Positions 8,488-15,952 of a stretch of 64,000 nt of DNA are shown piece by piece; the first letter of the stretch is position 1; each line of letters begins with the position of its first letter. The notes under the pieces are model-generated. The model ran no database searches, was not told the DNA's origin, and worked only from the letters and a program-made list of their open reading frames with translations. The position numbers were made by a program, and so were the translations under genes. Source of the stretch: Kappaphycus alvarezii (lineage: Eukaryota; Rhodophyta; Florideophyceae; Gigartinales; Solieriaceae); assembly GCA_002205965.3 (NCBI GenBank), contig NADL03000692.1:1054001-1118000 (forward strand), read 5' to 3'.

Positions 8488-9246
8488 TTATTTCCCATTC
8501 TCTAAATCAGATCCAAACAACTCCTCTAAAATATCCATGCTGTCCAAGCAGTCCCCACAAATATCTGCGAATGGCTCACAGCTCTCTATTCCCTCCTGGG
8601 AGATATCTAAACTACTAAAGATATCTCCATCCGGTTCCAGCGTCGGCACCACTTGATCCATACTCTCCAGTCCAGGCCCCACCAGTACAACACTTTCCAT
8701 GCCCCCATTTCCCTCATCCAACTCGTCCTCGTCCTCGTCATCCTCCTCTTCCTCCTCTTCCTCCTCATCCTCATCCTCATCTTCATCCTCATCCTCATCC
8801 TCCTCTTCATCCTCATCCTCATCCTCCTCTTCATCCTCATCCTCATCCTCCTCTTCATCCTCATCCTCATCCTCCTCTTCATCCTCATCCTCATCCTCCT
8901 CTTCATCCTCATCCTCATCCTCCTCTTCATCCTCATCCTCATCCTCCTCTTCATCCTCATCCTCCCCGTCCTCCTCGTTATTAACCTCATAGACCAATCC
9001 AGGGGCTACCCACTCCTCAAAGGTCTCCCCAGCTCCCTCCTCGATGTCCCACTCCTGACCCTCAGGTACCTCCTCGGCCTCATCCTCGACGAAGAGCTTG
9101 CGGACGAATTCTATTATCTTCTTCTTAGTCTGCCGTCTCAGGTAGTCGTCTGCATCCGTCGGGCCATATACTGCGAGCGCAAGGCCGTTTAAGGGGCGAG
9201 AGGGGCGGTTTTTAGTGATGGGGGCGGAGGGGCGAAGGTTGCTCAT
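8488..9246 (-). CDS. LTR-encoded acidic protein, 252 aa, intact
   Basis: Starts at ATG 9246 and ends TAA just before 8488. Residues 1-75 are basic to neutral with LNGLAL and T-D-A-D-D-Y-L-R-R. Residues about 95-180 are almost pure D/E, built from a 24-bp repeat. The C-terminus (about 205-248) has SLDISQEGIESCE and SMDILEELFGSDLE. Relatives in other LTRs: 28170-28492 (plus), 35975-36505 (plus), 39045-39483 (minus), 61551-62080 (plus), and a remnant at 6324-6360. These share the N-terminal L-A-L step, a D-[RQ]-E-R-[VA]-x-[EK]-[CW] segment and the C-terminal L-G-S-D-L-E. I recognise no domain. The frame lies wholly inside U3 of the LTR, on the sense strand. A TATTTAAA at about 9349-9362 could be its own promoter. 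Function unknown; an acidic chromatin-binding or histone-mimicking role is only a guess. Confidence 0.7.
   Translation of the reverse strand: MSNLRPSAPITKNRPSRPLNGLALAVYGPTDADDYLRRQTKKKIIEFVRKLFVEDEAEEVPEGQEWDIEEGAGETFEEWVAPGLVYEVNNEEDGEDEDEEEDEDEDEEEDEDEDEEEDEDEDEEEDEDEDEEEDEDEDEEEDEDEDEEEDEDEDEDEDEDEEEEEEEEDDEDEDELDEGNGGMESVVLVGPGLESMDQVVPTLEPDGDIFSSLDISQEGIESCEPFADICGDCLDSMDILEELFGSDLENGK
8775..8965. repeat. 24-bp coding minisatellite, about 7 to 8 units
   Basis: The plus strand repeats TCCTCCTCTTCATCCTCATC plus CTCA with a strict 24-bp period. On the minus strand each unit encodes the eight residues EDEDEDEE. The block is flanked by more irregular CCT/TCC sequence to about 8735. Copies of this ORF in other LTRs lack the array, so it expanded in this copy. 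Long serine or leucine frames on the plus strand across it are artefacts of the repeat. Confidence 0.9.
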
Positions 9247-9708
9247 TTTGGTTGTAAATGATTGTAGACGGAGGATAGAGGGTGTTTTGGGTGTGTTGGG
9301 GAAGAGGAGTGATGAGTAAAATGATCAGGGACGTTTGAAACTTGGAATAAAAAGGTTTAAATAGGCTCCCGGGGCAGGTTCTATCGATTAGGAATCGGTA
9401 AAATAAATCTGCAAGGGATTTTGTAGTAGTGCATTTGCGCCCTTTTTCTCAAAAAAAAACGAATTTGGAGGAGGAGGTAAGGAAAAAGGGAAAAAGAACT
9501 TGATTCGGGATCGATTCAGAGGGGTGGATACAGTATAAAAATATCTAGATAAAATGGAAGTAAATTTGGGGAGGACCGCGGTAATGATAAGCGAGGTTCA
9601 GGGAGGACGAGGAAGGACCGGAACTATAAGCAAATTTGGACAAGGAGAGGTAGTACAGTAAACTATAGGCCTGTAGATGACGGCGACAAAAAAAATCTGC
9701 GCCTAACA

Positions 9709-9764
9709 CCCTCCGCACGCTTCTGTGCGACATTGTACAACCAATAAAGATTTACCACCACAGG
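9709..9764 (+). repeat. Tail B, second half, after the solo LTR
   Basis: CCCTCCGCACGCTTCTGTGC followed by ACATTGTACAACC, an AATAAAG poly(A)-like signal and ACCACCACAGG. This completes the 3' end of the family-B fragment interrupted at 8044. Other tail-B copies are at 12907-12970 (plus), 14498-14564 (minus) and 15135-15205 (minus). Confidence 0.75.
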
Positions 9765-9765
9765 A

Positions 9766-10814
9766 AACTGGCTGGAGGCTTGCCAACAGGCACGCCGCAT
9801 TAGACATCGCTGCCGCTGTCGCATGACGCTGTGTTGAGACTTGTTTGACTTTTGCGTAGGTCTCCCTTGCCCTCATAGCGACGTTGCGTGCGACGTCGGT
9901 TAACAACGCGTGGGCGTGCGGGTGCCTTCTTCCGACGGTAGAGATAGGGACGCGCACCAGCCTACTTCTGGCGGAAGACGCGATAAAGGACTCGTATCTT
10001 CTGTGTTTCGCCGTTCTTGCTGCGTTGCGAGAGGTGAGTGGGTTGAAAGTCCTTATCCTGTCCGAGGGCGCTAGGGGGTTTACGAAGGTGACATCGAAGA
10101 AGTCTGTTCCGCCAGTTCGTCCTATTGCGCGAATATCAGAGCTTGTGCGGTGGACCCCTTCTCGCGGCTCGATGACTGGATGTCGCGCAGCTTTCCCGAG
10201 ATCGCTCGCCAATAAACGAACCTGACGGTCGTGTCTTCGCGTCCTTTCGCCCCCGTGCAAGCAGTGCAACAGATGGCCGCCGAAACAGTCGAGATTTTCG
10301 GGGCAGTTCCGCTTGGGACATGTTGTTTCCGGAGGGAAAAGCGGGACTTGGCAATAGTATTGGAACCATATTGAGAATTCTCTTGATTCAATGCTAGTCT
10401 TAAGGCCCGGAGATGGGGTGCAGTACACCCAATCTTTCGCCCCGGGAGCCCCATAGAGGCACGGAAGGCTAGCCGTCTGTTGTCTCCCACATCGATCTCT
10501 TCCTGCACCCGCTCGTGGATGGCGTGCGATAGTGTCTTCTGTGATGGTGTTTTGCTTGAGCAGAGGGCACTCAAGGGAGAATCCTGGACTGGGAGCAAGA
10601 GAGGGACCAAATCTGGTGCGCCTCCACGATGTCTCGGTACGTTGCGAGATCCGTAATTGTCGCTGGAAGGAGGGCTGCCACACATCCTGTTGGACGCTGC
10701 GCTGGAGGCGAGGAAGGCTTGAGCTGCAATTGACTTCGCCGAAGTCAGTCCAATTCCCAGTGATGGCATCTTGGCGGTGATCGGTTTCACAAGCAACTGC
10801 AGTTCTCGAAACAT
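9766..10814 (-). pseudogene. Family-A linker, zinc-binding segment and restriction-like endonuclease
   Basis: Two overlapping frames, 10122-10814 and 9703-10683. The first opens with LGIGLTSAKSIAAQAFLAS, typical of the region after the thumb in this RT group. The second has a C/H cluster, CPENLDCFGGHLLHCLHG, then RHDRQVRLLASDLGKAARH, R-T-S-S-D-I-R and FFDVTFVNPLAP. The D...D-V-T spacing is the RLE active-site pattern; R2-type proteins likewise place a zinc knuckle just before the RLE. The C-terminal block (FNPLTSRNAARTAKHRRYES onward) is conserved in all family-A fragments here. The last ~25 codons of the nominal frame are family-B tail read backwards. Confidence 0.75.
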
Positions 10815-11625
10815 TTCGGGTCGAGGACGCCCCCAGCCAGTGTACGCACGCAGTTCTCCATCATTGCATCAAATATTGCAGCGCCTTCCGCAGTGCAAGC
10901 TGGTGCCACCACTCGTAGCATGTATCCGAGCTTACAGACCCTGAAACAGTTGCGAACGAGCTGGAACGCGATATGTGTGTTCTCCAAGGCTATGATGGTG
11001 TCGAGGAACGGCTTCAGAGACTTCACATGGCCTGTGAAGTGCTGCTGGGTAAAGCTATTGGTGCCAACCGGAGCGTTCAGCACCACTGTGCCATCGCTGT
11101 ACTCCTGTGCGAGTTTCTTGGATAGAGGCGTTGCACTGACTCCAATGGTGGAATTGGCCACCAGATTCTGCATTTCGCCACTGCTAGAAGCAGTCCCGAG
11201 CTGTAGCCTCTGGCGATGACAAGATCTCCAGCGCCTTGCGGAGCTGGTCGTGTTTTGCAATGATGTACTCATCATCATGGTACCAGGGTTGAAACAGCAG
11301 GTTGCCGGGTTGCTGCTCTTCGTCATCCCCTGGTTTCAATAACCGTTGGATTTTGAGGATAACCGGGTGCAGCGCAAGATCGAAAAGGAGCCCACCAATG
11401 TTGTACCCTTGTTGCGTTCCTTGCACGCCCCGGATTATATGGCGACCAAACCACAAGAAAGCGGGCTCATGTGCATAGCAGTATGCAACCGACGGGAACA
11501 GGTCGTGGAACTGGTGTTTGACTGCTGCCAGAAAAGCTGTCCGACTGCATAAATTGAATGCATTTTTGAGGTCAACAGTCAGCAATGCGTATTCGGAGCT
11601 GTGCCCGAACTTCTGTACGACCCTT
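10787..11625 (-). pseudogene. Family-A reverse transcriptase (palm and thumb)
   Basis: Motif A is TVDLKNAFNLCSR (about 11579-11541). Motif B reads GVQGTQQGYNIGGLLF, where relatives usually have Q-Q-G-D-P. Motif C is WYHDDEY at about 11285-11265; the two catalytic aspartates are kept but the usual non-LTR form is [YF]-x-D-D. After a frameshift near 11200-11320 the thumb-side block reads NAPVGTNSF and then LENTHIAFQLVRNCFRVCKL. This is a non-LTR type RT that would prime on nicked target DNA. Confidence 0.8.
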
Positions 11626-12151
11626 CAGTCAGGCGAGGGGTGGCAGCCTGTCGCGCTTGCATAGCTTGTAGGCTAAACGCAAAGCTAGTAACGAAGTCGC
11701 GAAGTTCTTGCTGAGGAGATGAACCACGACAAGAAGCAGCGAAGGAAGCGAGGCATTAGAAATCCTCTGACCCTCATCACACAAGGCGCCGTACATATCA
11801 AACACGACGGGGGAAAGGAGGATATCGTGTTGGTGGCTGTAATCGCCGTAATGACGATGTTTCACGCGCTCTGCGAGTGTCGCGGCAGCGCCTGCAGTAG
11901 CTGTAATTGGCGAGATGTGACAGAGAGCGGAAGGATAGGGGGCAGTAATGTCGACGGCAATATCACTGGTGTGAAGACCATAGGCCCCGGAATGCACATG
12001 TCCATTCGTAATGGACCGGACTCCCAGTCAACAGAAGAATTGGGATCCTCGACGGAAAGCGTATGTTCGACGAGTGAAGCGACGCCAACTTCCGTACAGA
12101 AGCAAGCGATAATGTTGCGAAGACGTAATGCCGAGGAGTCATGCCGTCTTC
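11626..12151. repeat. Left arm of a 526-bp inverted duplication
   Basis: Pairs base by base with 12378-12903 (paired coordinates sum to 24529 along the whole arm, so no net indel). The translated frames on both strands are identical in the two arms. The only difference I found by eye is near 11632. Content is a family-B RLE domain on the minus strand. The family-B reading continues through the 226-bp spacer, so this left arm is the native copy and the right arm the inverted duplicate. Confidence 0.9.
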
Positions 12152-12376
12152 CTACCAGCAAGTCAATGTTTGTTGGCCTCTTGGATCCAAAACGGGGGCG
12201 GCATCGATAGAGCGCCTGGAGCGGACCATAAAACGATTGGATCCTGATAATAGCTATTATCAGGATCCAATCGCGCGATACAGAGTTGGATAACCAGGGG
12301 GATCTTCCAACCATTCGCAGCTGTCTTCGTCGCTAACAGGTAATGTCCTTGTTGAGCGTCGTCCTCCGCTGTCCCC
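11629..12376 (-). pseudogene. Family-B RLE-domain fragment (B2) through left arm and spacer
   Basis: Minus-strand reading: G-W-K-I-P-L-V-I-Q-L in the spacer matches WKVALALRLG of B1. It is followed, after the palindrome and a frame change, by the C/H segment, L-V-E-H, SDIAVDITAPYPSALCH, AERVKHRHY and the C-terminus to 11629. At least two frameshifts and a stop break it. It joins family-A sequence at 11625 without a tail B. Confidence 0.65.
12234..12273. repeat. Perfect 40-bp palindrome in the spacer
   Basis: Each half is CGATTGGATCCTGATAATAG or its exact reverse complement, with no central spacer. It sits in the spacer of the large inverted duplication but is not centred on it (palindrome centre 12253.5, arm centre 12264.5). 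Other family-B copies have no palindrome here, so it is an insertion or small fold-back duplication. Confidence 0.95.
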
Positions 12377-12377
12377 T

Positions 12378-12903
12378 GAAGACGGCATGACTCCTCGGCA
12401 TTACGTCTTCGCAACATTATCGCTTGCTTCTGTACGGAAGTTGGCGTCGCTTCACTCGTCGAACATACGCTTTCCGTCGAGGATCCCAATTCTTCTGTTG
12501 ACTGGGAGTCCGGTCCATTACGAATGGACATGTGCATTCCGGGGCCTATGGTCTTCACACCAGTGATATTGCCGTCGACATTACTGCCCCCTATCCTTCC
12601 GCTCTCTGTCACATCTCGCCAATTACAGCTACTGCAGGCGCTGCCGCGACACTCGCAGAGCGCGTGAAACATCGTCATTACGGCGATTACAGCCACCAAC
12701 ACGATATCCTCCTTTCCCCCGTCGTGTTTGATATGTACGGCGCCTTGTGTGATGAGGGTCAGAGGATTTCTAATGCCTCGCTTCCTTCGCTGCTTCTTGT
12801 CGTGGTTCATCTCCTCAGCAAGAACTTCGCGACTTCGTTACTAGCTTTGCGTTTAGCCTACAAGCTATGCAAGCGCGACAGGCTGCCACCCCTCGCTTGA
12901 CTG
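12378..12903. repeat. Right arm of the 526-bp inverted duplication
   Basis: Reverse complement of 11626-12151. Its plus strand encodes the same RLE piece and, unlike the left arm, runs on into tail B (12907-12970). The inner breakpoint (12377/12378) falls at GAAGACGGCATGAC; upstream sequence there is not the expected family-B continuation. Confidence 0.9.
12532..12900 (+). pseudogene. Family-B RLE-domain fragment in the right arm
   Basis: 122-codon open frame identical in translation to 11997-11629 on the other strand. It contains the D-I-A-V-D-I-T active-site region and A-E-R-V-K-H-R-H-Y, and ends shortly before tail B. It lacks the N-terminal part of the domain in the same frame, so it cannot make a full endonuclease. 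Confidence 0.65.
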
Positions 12904-12906
12904 CGT

Positions 12907-12970
12907 AGTTGATCTCTGAATACTCTCCGCACACTTTCGTGCCTTAGAACTTGTAAAGATTTTCCGTTCC
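12907..12970 (+). repeat. Tail B after the right arm
   Basis: Matches GTTGAT..TGAATAC(T/C)CTCCGCACRC and the later TTGTAAAGATTTTCC, in the sense orientation of the upstream RLE. From 12976 to 13385 I see no gene; a TACAGTACTGTAC palindrome lies at about 13093. Confidence 0.6.
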
Positions 12971-13393
12971 GTGGCACTAAGACTCGCCCAAAACTCCTTT
13001 CAGCAGACAACTGGCGTTGTTCTGGACGAGTTTCGCCGCGTGACGAGCGGACAGTGTTTAGGATAGAAGTCCTATGAATTTCGCTGTGTTACAGTACTGT
13101 ACATCGTTGTATATCACTGCTCTTTGGGACATTGATACCAAAATCCACGCCAACCTGTCCAGTCTCCCTGGGTTTCCTCGGGCAGTTCCTCTTCCTCCCC
13201 ACACGCAGCGGCTATTGGATTTAAAACGCCGCCGTATTCAGAATCCCCCTGCACCGCCTCAGACGGATGGCCGGACTACGGTCGGTGCTGTTCCGTTCCG
13301 AATATGCAGAGCTATATGAAGTTTCTGCAGGTAGCCTTTATGGGAGCGTTGTTACTCTCATTATTGTCGGCATGTGCTTTTGAGCTATTTAGA

Positions 13394-13532
13394 TCCCCCC
13401 ACTAGAAGTGTCAGACGGCGAAGTGAAGTACCCCATCATCCCCGCCCCCTTTTTGAGTCGCTTTTGATTGTGTGGAAATTTTAGGATAGATCGAATATAT
13501 CTTGCAAGAGTAAAACTCCCAAAACTTTCCCC
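13394..13532 (+). repeat. Repeat C joined to tail A
   Basis: 13394-13450 is CTAGAAGTGTCAGACGGCGA and a C-rich run. The same block is at 37462-37500 and 40687-40745. It passes directly into tail A (13451-13532, from GAGTCGC). At 40745 to 40539 on the minus strand the same order, repeat C then tail A, occurs. This suggests a composite element using a family-A tail. Confidence 0.55.
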
Positions 13533-13667
13533 TATTGCAATCGCCGACCGATGGAAAACTCTTTTATTTGATGGATAGTATTCCGCCACCAACACTGCTT
13601 GACGCCGTAGATCGGCTGGAAAGTGTTCATGTCTTCATGTCGACGCCTTCGCCTCTTGCAGCCCAAC

Positions 13668-14324
13668 TCATGCGCGGTTGTTGTTCTCACAACCCGCCAA
13701 CATGTGCTTCTTCCAGTGCTCCCTTATGTCCGTTTCGTCCTCTGCCCGAAGTACGGCACCCCATCTCTGTTTCTCTGTTCCGCGCGAGTTTCCTTCATTT
13801 GTCATCCGCCCCTCAACCTGATTGTCCCCTTTACTTGCTATCAGCACCTCGTCCTCAAAATAAGTACTATCAACGGCAATTTTCCCATCCGTTCCGTCAG
13901 AAACGTCCAATGTACTCAAAGTTTTAGACTGTTCAGACGTACCGTCACTAAGACCGCTAGAAGCCTCCTTCCTTGCGGTCGTCCTCTGCACCACCTTAGC
14001 CCTCCTTTCCTGACCCACACGTCCCACTGCTACACTCTTCGGCGCAACCTTCGCCCCGCCAAAGAGGAGTTGCACATCGCCCGGCAGGAAGTCATGCCTC
14101 AGGAGCACATCCTGCTCGCCCTTGCAACAGGAGTCGGAAACATAGTGCCAACGGGCTTTGTTGGGGTTTGTGCGAATGTAGTCGTCGTCATCGTAATGGA
14201 TAAAGAAGGTGGACCAAGTGGGGCGAACGGCGCGGGCTAGAGTGCCTCGGAAATAGCGTTTGCAAGTGGGCCAGTAGATGTCGACACGGTCATGCAATGC
14301 GGGTGGTTTCGGGGTGGTTGACAT
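13668..14324 (-). CDS. Tudor-like domain protein, 218 aa (copy D1)
   Basis: ATG at 14324. Residues about 8-60 read D-R-V-D-I-Y-W-P-x-C-K-R-Y-F-R-G-T-L, then STFFIHYDDDDYI and R-W-H-Y-V. This is the pattern of Tudor/Agenet-type barrels: W, Y-x-G, then V/I-H-Y-D-D-D/G-D. Such domains bind methylated residues or nucleic acid; that function is inferred from pattern only. Residues 95-218 are hydrophilic and poorly conserved. The paralogue at 42852-43475 is almost identical in DNA over the first ~90 codons but diverges, with indels, afterwards. TGA stop. Confidence 0.55.
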   Translation of the reverse strand: MSTTPKPPALHDRVDIYWPTCKRYFRGTLARAVRPTWSTFFIHYDDDDYIRTNPNKARWHYVSDSCCKGEQDVLLRHDFLPGDVQLLFGGAKVAPKSVAVGRVGQERRAKVVQRTTARKEASSGLSDGTSEQSKTLSTLDVSDGTDGKIAVDSTYFEDEVLIASKGDNQVEGRMTNEGNSRGTEKQRWGAVLRAEDETDIREHWKKHMLAGCENNNRA

Positions 14325-14497
14325 GGTAAACTAGGAAGATTTGCGATGAAATGAAAGCGTGTGGGTGTGGTGTTGGTAGGTTGGGAGACAGGAGCAGCGG
14401 AGCCTTCAAATCGTGGAGTTGCAGATGTATGTGGGCAAGGGGTGGGACGGCAACGGGTGCATGAGGAAGGTTTTGGGTTTATATCCTGTAACTTTCC

Positions 14498-14564
14498 TGG
14501 TGGTGGTAAATCTTTATGGGTTGTACAATGTTGCACAGAAGCGTGCGGAGGGTATTCATAAATC
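14498..14564 (-). mobile_element. 67-bp tail-B insertion with 8-bp TSD
   Basis: Flanked by AACTTTCC at 14490-14497 and 14565-14572. The paralogous block at 43641-43660 has a single AACTTTCC and no insert, which is the empty site. In tail-B sense the insert begins GATTTATGAATACCC and ends CCACCACCA. Confidence 0.85.
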
Positions 14565-14925
14565 AACTTTCCTACATAGCAGGCTGTGTAAAGTTTAATT
14601 CGGTGAAACACCAAAATTTTCCGAGGCTACTTTCAAGCTACGGACCCAAATTGTGGACCAAGCGGTCCATTTCCAATGCAAGGTACCGTGCGGTGATACA
14701 AGATTCAAAATTTGGTCCCTCACGGAACGGTCCGTAAAGGGCCCTTCGAACGAGTAGCAGTTTTTGAACCCAAAAAGCGCGATAGCCTGCGCGATAATGA
14801 TTTGGCTGTCGAAGAAAGAATCTGTTGCATTTCAAACCAATGCCCGAATTACACGTATTATACAGATGACCGTACAGCAAGTAAAGTACAGTAATGTACA
14901 GTACAGCTATTGCACTGTACAGTAC

Positions 14926-14993
14926 GGTTGTTTGGAAAACCATGGATAAACCGGATATATCTTCCAAGAGTAAAACACCCAAACCTTTTCCCA
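14926..14993 (+). mobile_element. 68-bp tail-A insertion with 10-bp TSD
   Basis: Flanked by TGTACAGTAC at 14916-14925 and 14994-15003. The insert begins GGTTGTTTGGAAAACC and ends CCTTTTCCCA. The target region is itself rich in GTACAGTAC, so the exact TSD length could be over-read. Confidence 0.75.
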
Positions 14994-15134
14994 TGTACAG
15001 TACTGTGCAATCCAGTGGAGACTCCTTCCTCTCTGGAACCCTAGCTCTCCCACGGTTTTCAGCCCTCTGAAGTCCCAAACCATACAGACCCCCTGCTCCT
15101 CTGTGGAAATAGCTGTTCGGTCCTATTCAGCTGT

Positions 15135-15397
15135 TATCCACGTGGTGGTAGATGTTTACGAGTTGTACAGTATGGCACACAAGCGTGCGGAGGGTATTCA
15201 AAAATTAACTACGTAGAACAGGAGTCGGAGTAAGAGAGTAACTAATCAGAAGAGCGACTGGCAAGAACCTGACGCGGTTGCAACCCGTGCAAGCAGAAAA
15301 TAAGGAGCAAATTGAGGAGTTGTAGCTCCCATTGAGGAGTGGTGCCGCGACGGGCAGCAGCGAACGTAGCAAGACGACGGAAGAAAGTGACACCCTC
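15135..15397 (-). pseudogene. RLE C-terminus and tail B of B3
   Basis: Minus strand from 15397: G-V-T-F-F-R-R-L-A-T-F-A-A-A-R-R-G, matching F-F-R-R-L-A-S-S-A-A-S-R-R-G of B1, to a stop near 15240. Tail B follows (15205-15135, CCTCCGCACGCTTGTGTGCC). The sequence is continuous with 20938 onward when the copia-like element is removed. Confidence 0.7.
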
Positions 15398-15922
15398 TGC
15401 AAAAATAGTTGGGATAGGTAGATCCAAAAAATGAATATTTCCAACTTGAATAAGTAAATAAATGCCACAATTGGACTTAGAATGAATAATGAATAGAAAA
15501 CCAAATTTGATGATATCTGACCGAGGTGAATATTTCGATGGCCCGAGCATGTAAAAAATATTTCTAACAACCTAGTACTCCTTATACTCTACACCAGGTT
15601 AAAATAATTTCGGTAGACATTATTCAGGCTCAGCAATAACTATTTCAGTATTTTCCAGGTAAGCAATCATCCAGATAATAATTTGTTGGCAGCATAAATG
15701 TAATACTTATAGCCTGTATAATATAAAAAACCAACTGTAGGACATCAAAATTATTACACACTGAATTCAGCATAAAATAGGGCCAGTTTAAAATAGATAA
15801 AATTATTAGTTGACGATTCACAATAAATATAAATTGTGGGCATCAATAAAAATATTGCTCAACAATTCAGCATCACTTTAGGACAACAGGATAGAGATTA
15901 AAATATTTGGTCAATTTTCAAA
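15398..15922 (-). repeat. 3' LTR of the copia-like element
   Basis: Begins TGCAAAAATAGTTGGG and ends GGTCAATTTTCAAA on the plus strand. It is nearly the same as 20414-20937. On the sense strand the purine tract AAAGGGGAAGTGG lies just outside its 5' edge. Confidence 0.85.
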
Positions 15923-15952
15923 CCACTTCCCCTTTGAAATATTGAACTAAAT

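Larger units (their letters stand above)
8045..9708 (-). mobile_element. Solo LTR (1664 bp) of the Ty3-like family, containing an ORF
   Basis: Plus-strand ends are TGATAGGGG... and ...CCTAACA, i.e. TG...CA. It is flanked by a perfect 5-bp duplication CCCTC (8040-8044 and 9709-9713). Removing it joins the family-B tail TGAATACCCTC to CGCACGCTTCTGTGC, matching uninterrupted tails at 12907 and 15200. Sense is minus: the sense end CCCCTATCA matches the end of the copy-1 3' LTR, and the TATA box and hairpin are shared. Upstream of the TATA box, in the U3 portion, lies an intact acidic ORF. A second TATA-like TATTTAAA precedes that ORF. Confidence 0.85.
9765..11625 (-). mobile_element. Family-A non-LTR retrotransposon, 5'-truncated (A2): RT to RLE
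   Basis: Minus-strand order is RT palm, thumb, linker, zinc-binding segment, RLE. The 5' end is cut just upstream of RT motif A at about 11625 and joins the inverted duplication. The 3' end stops at 9765 within the last codons and meets a family-B tail, so its own tail A is missing. Four overlapping frames are needed, meaning at least three frameshifts. It is the most complete family-A copy in the window. Confidence 0.8.
13560..14880 (-). mobile_element. Repeat block D1 with Tudor-like ORF
   Basis: Aligns by eye with 42690-43970 over its whole length, including noncoding sequence on both sides of the ORF (for example GGCTGTGTAAAGTTTAATTC at 14582 and 43659). Both copies are followed by GTACAGTAC-rich sequence. 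D1 carries a 67-bp tail-B insertion (14498-14564) absent from D2. Class of element unknown; no RT, transposase or clear terminal repeat seen. Confidence 0.6.

Noticed and set aside
8653..9192. Leucine/isoleucine- and serine-rich plus-strand ORFs across the minisatellite (8653-9192, 8699-8992)
   Set aside because: They are by-products of a 24-bp repeat with no stops in any frame. The minus-strand frame has a conserved start and conserved ends in other copies.
9545..9733. Minus-strand 62-aa ORF
   Set aside because: It crosses the LTR edge at 9708 into tail B, so it is composed of two unrelated sequences.
11719..12210. ORF 11719-12210 (plus) and its mirror 12163-12810 (minus)
   Set aside because: They are antisense to the RLE coding frame in each arm and differ only because the arms are inverted copies.
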